A stretch of DNA of 64,000 bases from Sarcocystis neurona. Taxonomy: Eukaryota > Apicomplexa > Conoidasida > Eucoccidiorida > Sarcocystidae. Shown one piece after another: positions 11,593 through 23,388 of the stretch. Below the pieces are notes generated by a model. It was given only the letters and a program-made list of their open reading frames with translations. It was not told the origin of the DNA and searched no databases. The stretch spans positions 5,756,446 to 5,820,445 of the forward strand of contig KL647288.1 in the NCBI GenBank assembly GCA_000727475.1. Reading direction: 5' to 3'. Position 1 is the stretch's first letter. Each line of letters opens with the position of its first letter. The translations under genes were made by a program, and so were the position numbers.

Positions 11593-13805
11593 TTATTTTT
11601 GATCGGCAACACAGGCCTCGGTCTCGACCAACTCACGTGATCGAAGGCGCGAGTTGCACGCATCGCGACGAGAATCACCTGCGCCCGCTTCACTCTGCGA
11701 CTCAGTTGTTGTTAGGTGACGGGAACCTTGTTCTTGGCCTGCAACTGTGGGTGGAGTCTGTTCGCCCGAAGGTAGGCGGTCGTTGTCCTGTACTTCTATA
11801 GCAACGTCTTTGAGTCGTTCGGGATGGCGCCCGAGACACCTTGGCCCCCGACGATTGTGGTGACAAGGGAATTCGTCGTGCTCCTGCTGATCGTTGGTGG
11901 ACGAGGCGCCCGTAGTAATCCTGACATCTCGATGTGTGCGGTTCTTGGGGGCGTCGCGTACTGCCGCAATGCAGAAACCGCAGGAGAGGGCGGCGAGAAC
12001 CTGGAGAGCAAGCGATGCGACTGCCAGGGTGCTTGAAGGCCCGAGCACGCAAACTGACGCTCCACCTGTGTCAGACACACACGCTGCCACGTCGGAAATA
12101 GCCCCCCAGCTACTCAGACCTGCAACAGTCAAGATCACGACGAGCAGCCAGAAGGCAGCACTGATACACAGCAACACAGCGGTCGGATAGGCCCGGCGTC
12201 CGAAAAGTGACCGTATCCATTTCGAACCCAGCCACGATGCCATCAGTGCCGCTCCAGAGAGCACTAGGGCGGGAAAGATGAGCGACCACAGCGCGTCGCC
12301 GGCTAGTTTCAGCTTGGGTAGGTAGCGGCAGTTCAACTCGAAAATGACGGGACCTAAAAGAGCGCGGCGAAGCTTCGAAGCTGCCGGCGTCATCTTGCCG
12401 GCAGCGGCGGGATCGCGTCCGAATACAAGCTCAAAAGCGGCGAGCCCTTGCTCCTTTCGAGGGAAAGTCTTGGCGCTTCCTTTTTCGTCGGTGTCCTCCT
12501 CTGCCGCGGTGGCATCCTCGCCCTCGAACTGTGGCAGATCCGCGTCACTGCCTGGTTCCGTTGGCAGATTGGTTCCTGTTTTTTTTCTTGTTCTGTTTCG
12601 AACGTGTGGTCTTCCGCCGCCGGCGTAGCTGCTTCGTCTTCGACAGCGTCTACGGCTCGGGAGGCGGAAGTAGCGTCAACGTCGGTGTCTGAAAGGCGAC
12701 GTGCTGGGTGCGAAACATGAGACTGAGGCGGTGTGCTTGGCGTTTTTTCAACCGGGGGTGATTCTTTATCTACCCAGGTCCTCCATCTTTCGTAGTCTTT
12801 GTCTACCTCTTTCTCATCTTCAAGACAGTAAGGGCTGTCGATGAGCTCTTTGAAGCTTCTTGCTGCATCCACAAGGTATAGAGTAGCCGTGTCGTTATGC
12901 TTAGAGAGTTTGTGGATCCTCTGAACAGCATTCAGTCCCGCGTGAACCGTCACGATGTTGATTCCATTGACGTCTTCGTACGTGAATTTGTGCGTTCGCC
13001 ACGAGCTTGACGTCACAGCAGCCACCATCAGTAAGACAGAGAGAAGTCCGAAAATTATGGAAAGCGTAAGAGCCTGCTCGCAGAGAAGTGTGCACCACTC
13101 GCTTAGGGCACCCTTCATACCCTTAACCGCGCCAGGGAGTCGGGTGAAATGTTGGGGCTTGCTGCGAAGACGACGACTTAAGGCCCTTCTGAGAGAAAAC
13201 TCTCGTCTGGGATTTCTACCGAGTGCTGGGAATGCTTCGCTTTCAGCTACCTTTTCTGTGTTCTTGTGCTCTGACATCGGTGGCACCGCACCCTTGTTTA
13301 CTGACGTCCCAGCAGCCCCCTCCCGCTGTTGGCTTGTAAAGATTCCTGAAACAGGAGAAAGCCGGCGGGACGGTTGCTGGCCCGTTTCTTCAGGTGGCTG
13401 TGTATCTTCCTGAAGCGGATTTGAGTGTTCATTGTGCTGTTGGTCACTGAGATTTTGAAAACGCTCTCTCTCACCTGTGGCATCAATGGCGCCATTTGAG
13501 GGGTCTGCAATTTTCTCCGAAGCAATGCTGTTTTTCTCACTGCTGTTTCCGGTACTGTTAAGTTTTTCCACGGAGGCCGTGCCAATTTTTTCAACGTCGT
13601 TTCCGCGGGAAATTTCGAGACTCGCTGATCTACTTCTGGAATGTACTTCGTGGTCAGTGCTCTCCGGCATCCCTGCTGGAATCCCTAAGTGTTCGTTTTT
13701 CTCTCCTTCGTTCGCCATGGAGGAATAGAAGGGCGAACTTGCACGTTGTGTGGCTAAAGGCGAAGTTGAAGAGATTCCGTATTCCCTAGTCCAGAAACAA
13801 AGCAT
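11593..13805 (-). CDS. Four-transmembrane (claudin-like topology) protein, disrupted frame at an A8 run
   Basis: Two overlapping minus-strand frames read as one protein. The upstream frame begins at the ATG at 13805 (or 13718, MANEGEKNEH). It encodes about 210 residues of Ser/Glu-rich cytosolic sequence, a basic stretch and TM1 (about 12998-13070, IIFGLLSVLLMVAAV) followed by SSSW. The downstream frame continues with an acidic loop, then TM2 (FPALVLSGAALMASW), TM3 (LLCISAAFWLLVVILTVAG) and TM4 (VASLALQVLAALSCGFCIA), and ends in a polar tail. The frames meet at a poly-A run of eight (plus-strand T8 near 12580-12586), where one extra base restores a single reading frame of about 737 residues. 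The N-terminal tail, long first loop, short TM3-TM4 loop and polar C-tail match tetraspan/claudin-like topology. Coccidian claudin-like microneme proteins exist, but no diagnostic motif links this one to them. An alternative is a short intron across the same stretch. Confidence 0.72.
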
Positions 13806-14463
13806 TGAAGCCAGCACCGTAATTGACGGCAGGCCGTCGACATGTCAGTCCAAGCTGCACTCAGCAGATTTGCAAAACATTTGCTCAACCCCTCCAAGAC
13901 ACCTGCTGTCAGCTTCTGCCCGCTGTAAAGAGAAGAGGATTACATTTTACTGCTTCGTGCGCGCGATAAAGCTCGTAGAGTGCCTGTTTGAGCATGGAGC
14001 AGGGCGCCGGGTAAATAGTCGAAGGCGACCACCACGCGCAAGAGAACAAAAAAGTATGCTGTTTCCTGCGATTGCACGTGTCACGACTCTCAAATAAATC
14101 TGCGGCAAACGAGCGCAGACATCGTTTCTAGGCAACGAGATCTGTGGACTCACTGCTAGTCACGGCTACCCAGCTGCGTGCACCCTCGCTGTCTCGAAGA
14201 TCTACTGAATGGCGTGCACACGCAGAAGCTTTGTTGGCCGCGAATTTTAGCGGGTCGGCAAGGTAGGCCGCCCCTGCTGCTTTCTGGTGCACCCGGGGAG
14301 TCCACAGCTTTCGGCTTGCGTGTTCAAGACCGACATCTGTGGTTCACCGCCGCCGTACGTAGCATGACTGATCCGACCTTCACCGGGTCCTTTACGAGTC
14401 TTTTCGCCCGCCTGTGTGATTCCCGATATACATCGTATTTCTTCCCCCCGTAAGGTGCCAAGG
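13806..14463. promoter_or_regulatory. Divergent spacer between four-TM gene and SPY
   Basis: About 0.66 kb separates the two start codons, which face away from each other, so both promoters should lie here. No coding exon is evident. The stretch is GC-balanced with no TATA-like box at a convincing distance, as is usual for coccidian promoters. The assignment rests on position alone. Confidence 0.4.
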
Positions 14464-17400
14464 ATGACGCAGCCATCTTTGTCGGAAGATTCTGAAACAA
14501 CTCACAGTGAGAGAGATGGCGGGGGGTTTTCAAGAAGCCGCAGCGGAAGCGAACTTGTTAGCACCCCCTTTGCGCCCGCCTCATTTCGCAACTCTGTAGA
14601 CGTGTTAAAGCGAGCTTCGGTACATGCATCCCGCGACAAGTGTGACGAGGCGTTGCGCATTTACGAGGAAGGGCTGAAAATCTATCCTCATGAAGCGGAC
14701 CTCTGGAGCGGCAAGGGCGTTTGCTTGCGGTCGCTGGGCCGTCTCGATGGTAAGTTACAGAAACCCTACTATGGTATGGACAACTACTACCCTTCGGCAA
14801 GCATATATCGTAAACAGTCTTGGGGGACGTGTACCAAGCGCCGAAAAGCGGTAGGGGTGACGCTCTCAGGATACTGCTTAAGTGCGCAGCAAAACTTCAA
14901 ACGTTCCAACCTGAACGCGGCTCCGCAGTTCAGCTTCCGACCAATACGCAGTTGCTGTAGGTGTCACTGACACCACTTTTGAGTCAGACAAGCTAAGAAC
15001 AAAGCTACTTAGGGTTTAAATTGTTTCATTTCCTTACACCGCAGAAGCCTTGCAATGTTATGAAGAAGCTCTGCGTCTGGATCCGAAGAGCGCAAATGCA
15101 GTAAACAACATTGGAGTTGTTCATAAGGAGAGAGGGGATCTCTACAAAGCGGTAAGTCGTCCGCACTGTGGGCGATGAGCAAAGTTAAGGGAAGCACAGT
15201 CCATTGCTTGCACGCGGGCAACCTCGAAGGAGAGGAGGCTCTACACGTAGTTATTTGCCTCCCCACAAAAGTTCAAGTAGGTTAGGGACAATAGAACTCG
15301 TGTCGAGAATTCAGCTTCGGCGCACCCCTGCGTCGTATTATATGCACGGATGGGCGTTAAATGCAGACCTAGTGAGCTGCGTGCCTTGGCAAAACCGGGC
15401 AGTCGAACGCCATGACTCTCGAAGCCTTGGGGCGGTCTTGTCCTTGTATCCGAAGATCGATACATACGAAATAAATCCGGCAGCAGTCTGGGCGTAACGA
15501 CGCGGGCTCGTGTCTCTCGCCATTCAATTTGTTAGACGTGCTGCAAGACACTGTTTGACCCCCATTCCTGTAGACTGCACGCACGTCATCTCCTTTGTGA
15601 CTTTTAACGCAGATTGAGTGCTACAAGGGGGCTTTAGTTCTCGAACCGCGTCACGGCAGTAAGGTTCCACTTCGCTGACGCTATCGCAGCTTAACCAGCT
15701 TTAGTGTCCGGTGTCTGCTCGTTGTCTGTTCTGCGTTTAAAGCCGCACATCGTGACACACTGATTCCCCGCTAGCGTGTACCAGGAACACAGTGAAGCCG
15801 TGCTTTGTGCGTTGTCGGAGTACAGCTTGTCGATCCAATTTGGCAATCGCTTTGACAGATTTGGGGACAAAGCTAAAGCAGGAGAAGGATTTCGACAGTG
15901 GTGAGCGATACTTCGTAATGCTGACTCGTGACGCTTCCACCATCAGACACAAGCGTATATATATATATATATATGCACTCCCTTCGTGGGGCATCAAGTG
16001 TAACTCGATTACGATCTCTCTTCTCAAGCAGCACGGTAGGTTAGACAGATGCTCACGTGCGAGTCATCACACTATGACGCTGTTCTATGCCCTCGAAAAC
16101 ATATCTTTGGCTTCTCCAGTTGGTGCTAGAGCTACCCTTTTGTGTTGGATGGGGTTTTGCCTTATGCAGCCCTGAAGTCGTACAAAGAAGCGTTGAAGGC
16201 AGATCCGACGTATTCGCCCTGCTACTATAACCTTGGCGTGTTGTACGCTGAGAAGAACGACACTGAGAACGCGTTGCGCATGTACCGGGAAGCAATTCGG
16301 ATAAACCCCTCCTACGTGGAGGCTCACAACAACACCGGTGCCGTTTACAAGAGCTTGGGAAAGGTAGACAAAAATCTGCTGGCTGTAAAGCCTTTTCACT
16401 GGGTTGTGAACCTATGAAGTAATGACATCAACCACAGGCATGTGACGCGTTTACCCTCACACAATATTGGTTATTTGAACAGGTAACAGAAGCCCGTGGT
16501 CAACATTTGGTGGGCACGAGGTGGTGGTTTGAATCAGAAGCAGACTGGACAACTCTTTTGCTGACTCTTGCTTGGTGTTCAGCTGGAAAAAGCAATCGAG
16601 CATTACGAGCTGGCACTCGTGCACAATCCAGAATACAAGATTACGCAGATCAATATGGCCGTGGCACTTACAGACCTAGGGACGAAACGGAAAGAGGCGG
16701 AAGGCCCGAAGGTGGGACGAAACAAGCTGAGCAATTCTGTTTCCACCAGCCGGCTACTGACAAGTAGCGAATTTTTTTTGTAGCAGACAGTGGGTTCGTC
16801 GAGGCAGAACACATTCGTATGTGGAAACTGAACGGTCGCAGCACGGTGTTATTGGGGGGCCTTAAGTGCCGTTTGGCGTTTGTAGGAAGGAGTTCGATTG
16901 TACAAGAAGGCTCTTACGTACAACGCGTACTACGCTGATGCTTACTATAACCTAGGTAAACTCAGAGATATTATTCGCCCCAAAGCGCAAGTGGAAAACG
17001 CACTTCCCCAGAAGCTCCTTGTATAAGTCACTTTTCATGTGGAACTGTGTGTCGGGCCGTCGGTCACCCTAGTCACTGAATGAATCTGCAACTGTTTCTA
17101 GGCGTTGCGTACGCGGAACTGGCCAAGTACGAACGCGCGCTAACCCACTACAGACTCGCGGTCAACTTTAACCCCCGCTGCGCCGAGGCGTACAACAATA
17201 TGGGTGTAATTCAGAAAGACCGAGAGTGCATCGATGATGCGATCAAGAGTTACAACAAGGCTCTTGAAATAAAACCAGATTTTGCCCAAACATTGAATAA
17301 TCTGGGGGTTATATACACTTTTATCGGAAAGGTGAGAGAACGACGGTAGTGTAGAAGCAGTTTCAAAGTACTTCACCTTTCTTGAGCTCTTTTTGAAGTA

Positions 17401-20400
17401 AGGAGCAGCAGTACGGTGCCATTCTGCTTTAATCGTGACTGATAGCTGTCCATTCAGATGACCGAGGCACTGAAGTACGCCAGGAAGGCACTCGAAGTTT
17501 CCCCAAATTACGCGGAGGCCTACAATAATCTAGGGGTGTTGTACCGTGATCGGGGAGAAATAGAGCTTTCTATTGAAGCTTACGACAAATGCTTGGCGCT
17601 TGATCCTAATTCACCCAATGCATTTCACAACAAGTGAGTCACGTGAAGGCGAAGCACGAGGAAACACAGTGACTCCGCTGTAAGTATTTAGTGATTGCCG
17701 TGCACGCACGATTGCAGTGCGGCGTACCTGTATGTTTCCGGCATCTATCTGCTGTGAACCGTAGCGTCTGATACGTGACAACGTTAAGCAGGCACTACAG
17801 TCGTACTCCAGAATTACAATGGATGCATGTATTCGCAGCCGGGACGGCTTTAGTCAGCTATCTGCTGTGGCAGAAAATCTGTTCTATCCCTTCCAGATTG
17901 CTAGCGCTAAATTATCTGCCATCATTGCCCACTGACAAGGTGTACCGATTGTCAAAGACCTGGGGTGAGCAATTCCTCAGGCAGCGAAGTCCTTACAAAA
18001 AATGGGAATGCGAATTTGTCAGAGTACGTCCGATACGTGGAGAGACACCGGAGACTCAACCGGGAACAGGCACTCGCCGGACACGATGTTCAAGGCAAAT
18101 TCGCTTAGGGTATATCGGGCCGGATTTTTTCACGCATTCGGTCTCATACTTCGTCCACACTCCACTTCTGTATCATGATAAGGATCAATTCCATGTAACA
18201 GTATACGCGAACGTCGTCCGCGACGATGCAAAAACGCAGGTGAGAGCAGAATTTTTGTGTTGTTGCGCGACGTACCGACACACACGGCAATCGAAACACG
18301 CCAAGCAGGCGAAACTTCACAGGCGTTGTCTCCGTTTCCTCCATGTGTGTGCACAAAATACCCACCGTACGTACAGAAATATAAGGTGGCTACAAAGCTG
18401 TGGAGGTGAATTTCCAGAGAATGACTGCTTTTTCCCCTCTTCTGAATCCACCTCTCATGTGTGCGTGTCTCTGGGAGATGTGAGGCATGCGACGACTGCG
18501 CAGGCGTTGAGACTCATTCACCTGCCAAGGCGTTGAGACTCATTCACCTGCCACCAACAAAACACACCTCTGCATGTGTGTACGCGTGTGCTTCTGTGGA
18601 AATAAGCTACAGATCTTGGACAAGTAAACACGCATTCCTGTCCGAATTTTACTCGCGCCTGTGCAGCATCGACATGCATTTCCTACACCCGTGCATGCTT
18701 TCTCCCTTTTTCCTGATGTTTCTCCAGTTGCTGATGAAGCTTGCGGACCGGTGGCGTCCCATCGTCGGCATGGCAGAAACAGAGGTTGCGCGTATAATAC
18801 ACGACGAGGACAAGATTGACATTCTTATCGAACTGGCTGGTCACACAGCCAATAACCGTCTCGACGTCATGGCATACAAACCAGCACCAATTCAAATGAA
18901 TTGGATTGGTTACCCTAATACCACCGGACTAAGCACAATTGATTACCGAATCACTGATTCTGTTGCAGATCCACCCCAGACAAAGCAAAAATATGTCGAA
19001 AAGCTCCTACGGTTGCCGCAGTGCTTTCTGTGCTATCAGCCGCCTCCAGGTCTACCCGTGGACTTTGAAATCAAACCTCCACCCGTGATCGACAATGGTT
19101 TCATAACTTTTGGATCGTTTAACAATTTGGCAAAATTAAGCGATCAGGTGAGAAATACAGTTTCCTTAGTGTGTCCAGCCATGTCAAGATTGTATATACT
19201 CGTATAGGGTTGCTAAATAAGGTCATCGCGTGGGAAGCTGATGTTGCGCAGACGGATGCATAACATACATATCCTGTAGGAAGAAGGTATGCCCACAAGG
19301 CTCTCGTGTACCATGTATGTTGATAAATAGGTTCAATGACAAAAATGTCTTCTTCTAAAACTGCAGTGATAGAATTCTCCTCCCGATTCCTTAGACATCA
19401 TTATCACTTATGGGCAGCTTGTTGAAAAAGCGTTTCTGTGCCGGAAGCCAAAAGAGCCCAAGTGGCTCTTCCGAGGCTTAAAGTGCTGCAAGGCTGCACT
19501 TCTTCTAGGAGGGATCTTTTTTATATACGGTACGCAGGTTCTGAATATGTGGAGCCGCATCCTTCTGGCTGTGCCCGACAGCCGGCTTTTTCTGAAAGCA
19601 AGGCCTTTCGCAAGCAAAGAAATGCAACACTGGTTTGTTGAAAAATTTGAGGCCAGAGGCGTCCCTGCTCATCGGATCGATACGATGTCATTAGTGCCAG
19701 CCTGCGCTGACCACTTGATGGTACACGAGAACAAAAAATGAGGCGTGCTTACCTTCAGCGTCAACCCCCGTTTCGTGTAGCGGCCCTTTAGAGCCACTAG
19801 GCTAACGTTCGCTTGCACAGCTCGGCCAAACACTTCAGTTCACTACACACTGCCGAAACAGTTCGCCTTTTCAAACCTCATTCAGGCGGCTCTGGGTTGT
19901 GTGTCTGTCCGGTTGACACCGTGTACGTGGGGAGCTAGTATCCCGACTTGGATTGACCCGCACAAATATACTCACTTAGAGTCCGTGTGTCCCAGTCTTT
20001 GAGAATAGCGTATCTCTATACGACACTTCACCTTCTGCAGGTCTACAACGTGGTCGACATTGCCCTAGATACTTTTCCGTACGCCGGCACCACAACTACT
20101 TGCGAAGCGCTTCTCATGGGCGTTCCGGTAATATCCATGCGTGGACACAATAATCACGCTCACAATGTCGGTGTGTCCCTGCTGCTCTACTATGGACTAC
20201 CGGAACTGGTAGCCGAAGACCCCGAGGACTATTTCGGCCGAGCAGTCGAGGTGAGGTGCGCATTCACGAAAAATCGAAAATTGTTATTCCGCCGACATGC
20301 AGAGGGTCTTACCTTTGCGACGATGAGAGCGAAACACACAGTTCGTTCAATGTTGTAGTCTCCACCTGCCGCCTCTACTCCATCGTCAATCTATCCATAC

Positions 20401-20832
20401 ACCGTACGTCCAGGAACGTACGGTTCGTTCAATGTTGTAGTCTCCACCTGCTGCCTCTACTCCATCGTCAATCTATCCATACACCGTACGTCCACGAACG
20501 CCTTCAGCTTACATCTAGCCACAGTGCTTCAACAAGCACAAATTGTTCTCTCCTTTCTTTGATTAAAAGTGTCGTTGTTACTTCATCCACCGTCGAGGAA
20601 CAATGTTCTGGCGCATGAAGTTTCTGGAAATTCCACATGTTATACTATGGGGTATATGCAGCTCTCCAACGACGTCAAGCGCTTGGTGGATTACCGTCGT
20701 AGAATACACCAGTCCGTACTGCGGATTTCCCGTAAAGAAAATGCAGAGGTCTTCACTAGAGATCTTGAGGAGCTTTATAAAGGCGCTCTGGGGAAGTTGC
20801 AGTCAGGGGCACCCGCCTCCGGAGCCAAATAA
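14464..20832 (+). CDS. SPY: SPINDLY-type protein O-fucosyltransferase (TPR + GT41 catalytic domain)
   Basis: This enzyme transfers fucose from GDP-fucose to Ser/Thr of nuclear and cytosolic proteins; in Toxoplasma, SPY modifies proteins near nuclear pores. Exons: 14464-14749, 15045-15151, 15613-15658, 15826-15900, 16170-16363, 16583-16711, 16886-16955, 17102-17331, 17458-17633, 17897-18239, 18728-19147, 19538-19720, 20041-20250 and 20662-20832. All phases agree and give 879 aa, close to plant SPY (about 914). The N-terminal half is a run of about ten TPRs (YNLGVLYAEK, AYNNMGVIQKDR, TLNNLGVIYTF). The catalytic half follows SPY rather than OGT: GPDFFTHSVSYF, ELAGHTANNRL, WIGYPNTTGL, TFGSFNNLAK, FPYAGTTTTCEALLMGVP and NHAHNVGVSLL. 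A basic, Thr/Arg-rich insert separates the TPRs from the catalytic core in exon 10. The start is the first ATG in frame; a Ser-rich leader precedes TPR1. Confidence 0.97.
15953..15974. repeat. (TA)n microsatellite in a SPY intron
   Basis: A run of ten or so TA dinucleotides inside the SPY intron 15901-16169. Similar TA runs occur in an eIF3e intron (about 5459-5477) and in eIF3l introns (about 57575-57620). No function is implied. Confidence 0.85.
18502..18552 (+). repeat. Two-copy 26-bp tandem repeat in SPY intron 10
   Basis: The unit starting AGGCGTTGAGACTC occurs at 18502 and again at 18528, essentially without change, in the intron 18240-18727. It is a simple recent duplication. It does not overlap the splice sites. 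Confidence 0.9.
20341..20500 (+). repeat. 82-bp tandem duplication in SPY intron 13
   Basis: The unit beginning GTTCGTTCAATG at 20341 recurs at 20423. The copies differ at about two positions over some 78 aligned bases (CTGCCGCC against CTGCTGCC, and TCCAGG against TCCACG). Both copies contain CGTACGTCC near the end. The pair makes up much of the intron 20251-20661 and leaves the final acceptor (GTATATGCAG) intact. Confidence 0.95.
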
Positions 20833-23388
20833 AGATGGAACAATGATTTCCTGCGAAGTTTTGCGTATGGACCTCAGCCTCCAAACAGAGTAGAAATGGA
20901 AAGTCGTGCCCTGTTTTCTGTCGCGTACCAAAAATACACACGCGAATTCAGTTGGTAACCTAGGACGCTGACTGCGTTTCGAGAGACATGGCTTCATGCA
21001 CACGGTAATCGACTTACTAAGCTTGAACGTGCATCAAAGCAGACGGCTGCTTTACAGTTACGTCGTGGACAGCACTACGTGGGCGTTTCTCGGATGAGTT
21101 CTTTATACCGTGTGGTACGGAACGTGTTGATATGTAAGCTGACATCGACTGACGCAAGGTCGGCATCCCGGGAGCGTGGAGTGTTGCTGGACCTGCAGCA
21201 GTCGTGGCGTGTGAGCCAACGCCGGAGCCCGAGGCTTGCATGTCTGCCCTTGCCACAAAATAACATTCTCCTTAATTTGTTCACTGGTACGTCCGCAGTT
21301 TATGCCTGGTTTATCGTCAAGCTGGGTTACTCAGAGGATATTTTCGGACTGTTCCGTGGAAGACGTTTCCAGAAAAGCCCGCTAGTCTACTCAGTACTCC
21401 AGTCTGATGTCACGATAGGCGCTGTCACCGTTCGTAATTCGAAGCTGCGTTTATCCGAAGAGGTAACACTGTCCCATTTCAGGGGGCACCAGGAGTGTTG
21501 TGGCTCTACAGTGATAGGTCTAATGTAAGCCTGTAAAATTTTCCACAATATCGAAAAAGCGTAGGTAGGAGACCCAACTTCACGCCCGCGGCCCTCGCGG
21601 TAACGCCAACCCGCGTGGCAGACGAATGGTTGTCGCGAAAGGAGGGTGTCGCTGCGCGTGACTTTCAACTGCAACGAACACTCTGGTGTTGTAAGGAAAG
21701 AGCAAGCGTGGTGTGCGGCATAGAGACGTAGCAACGCCACGAATTATGACCGTACGTTGAAACACCTACGGGTTTCACCGCCAGCGCCACAGCGGTCGCT
21801 GACGTATTGAAACCTTCTGCACGTATAAAATCTCTATCGTTGCACAGTGAGGTATACCGAGAGAGAGAGAGAGTACCGGACGGGTGCGCACCTCTGAAGT
21901 CACTAGACTTCATTTGTCGCCAAGAGCGGTCCTCGTTGCTCGGAGTACGAGACTGAATGTCTACGTACAGCGCGTAGACATTACTATGTCCTACATAACA
22001 AGGTTGACATCTCTAGGAGTGGACGGTTTGCGCGTGAAACAACAACTAGACTGCGATGGGCAGAATCCAGTCGCCGGTGTTACCTTAGAACCTTTCTCTT
22101 ACGCACGACACCCTTGTAAGGTCGAAGCCGTACACGCCACCGCGTAAGGTCACTCGCATGCATCTGCTGTTGACGACCGTGCGCCGAATCATGGTACCCG
22201 GCGGGCTCGAATGACTACGCGCTGTACGTAGACAGTCAATCTCCCACTCCGAGCAAAGATGACTGCTCTCGGCCACAATTGAACTCTAGTGACTTCAGAG
22301 GTGCGCATCCGTCCGGTACCGGACAAAATGAACATTCTCTCTCTCTCGGTACACCTCTTCTGAGTAATTGTGTCCACATTCCTACCCTCCACTGCCATTT
22401 AATTGTGCAGTTTCGAACAAGGTTGTGTAGACGGTTTCAGAGAGTTGCAGAAAATACGCCGCAGGCACGAAAAGGGTCGGGGCAGACTTCTGATTACTTG
22501 GGTCGTGACACACCGAACCTTGACTGCACTGGCAGGTTGACTGATCAGCCGCAGGGGACAGCTCGCAGAGAAATTTCCGTCCGCGCTGCAGCGTCGCCAA
22601 TACACAGGTGGTGCACGCATGCGCCTGTTTGCCGGAAAGCGACGGTGCGGAACGGACTCTTTCCTCGTTATCGCATGCTGGCGGTCGCGCCTTCGTGGGA
22701 CTGCCTGCTGTAGGCCGGTGGGCGCTCACGAGGTCACACGCGGACTTGCCCGTACATGTTATCCAGTCCGGGGTGTGACTCCGAGTTTCATGTATTTTTC
22801 GTCCTCGCGTAGGGTGTTTGGCTCATTTACAAGTTCTGTGTACCGCTGCCTACGCGCGCTGGCTCTTGTGTCGGCTGCCGCTCGCAGCGCTTCCGTGTAG
22901 CGAGTTGTAACATGGGTGAAAACGGCCACGGTGTCTGGCAGGATGGCAATTTCTTACATTATGAACTGCTTTGTGCTGAAACGAAACTAGCGGAACCCAT
23001 CTCTTTGCTTTGTATGCCGCACGTTCAAACAGGTTCTGCGCCTGACAGGCGGTCACTTACGCCGCTGCAGCGTAACCGCGCGCCTACGCTGAGCATGGTG
23101 CGCACGTCTAGAACCATCTCAAGAGATTGGCTACTCGGCAACACGTTCTTACGGAGGTTCAACTCTTCCCGCCAATCCCTTATGCGCCGCGTCCGCTGGG
23201 CGCAGAATTATATCTCTGAACTCCTTGAGCTTCACTAACGGAGCTCTGGGCCTGCGCCTCTCGTCTCGTGACGTCAGCAGTTCCGTTCTGTAGTTTCTAG
23301 CGACACGTGTAAGGTCTACCGCCGTGTCGCCTGGTGAGCAGGTCAACTTGTTGCTTACGACATTCAAGCACTTTCTTAATGCTTTACC
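20833..23388. other. Spacer between SPY and glutamine synthetase
   Basis: The SPY stop codon overlaps an AAATAAA sequence at about 20827-20833, which may act as a polyadenylation signal. Beyond it I see no supported gene. A plus-strand frame at 22912-23238 has a good ATG but no recognisable motif and lies just upstream of the GS start, so it is more likely 5' UTR or promoter. The main structure is the foldback element at 21849-22357. Confidence 0.45.
21849..22357. mobile_element. Foldback / MITE-like element with ~145-bp inverted arms
   Basis: The left arm (about 21849-21995) and the right arm (about 22208-22357, reverse complement) match at most positions. Shared blocks include GCGCACCTCTGAAGTCACTAG, GTCTACGTACAGCGCGTAG and a GA-repeat beside an outer GAGGTRTACCGAGAG end. 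The arms differ by scattered substitutions and a small insertion near the GA-repeat in the right arm. The 210-bp centre is not symmetric and encodes nothing recognisable. Long imperfect inverted arms with a non-coding centre fit a non-autonomous foldback or MITE-type DNA element. No clear target-site duplication could be fixed by eye, and no transposase is present in the window. Confidence 0.7.

Noticed and set aside
12390..13817. 475-aa frame read as a complete protein ending PPLPAR
   Set aside because: Its last 60 or so residues are out-of-frame sequence after the A8 run. The alternative frame there is acidic and leads directly into TM2-TM4.
21665..22398. Matching small proteins in opposite orientation (MRTSEVTR and SSDFRGAHPSGT frames)
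   Set aside because: Their similarity is explained by the inverted arms of the foldback element, not by conserved genes.
22912..23238. 108-aa plus-strand ORF with a good ATG upstream of GS
   Set aside because: No family resemblance, no splice continuation, and a position fitting 5' UTR. Kept only as a possible upstream ORF.
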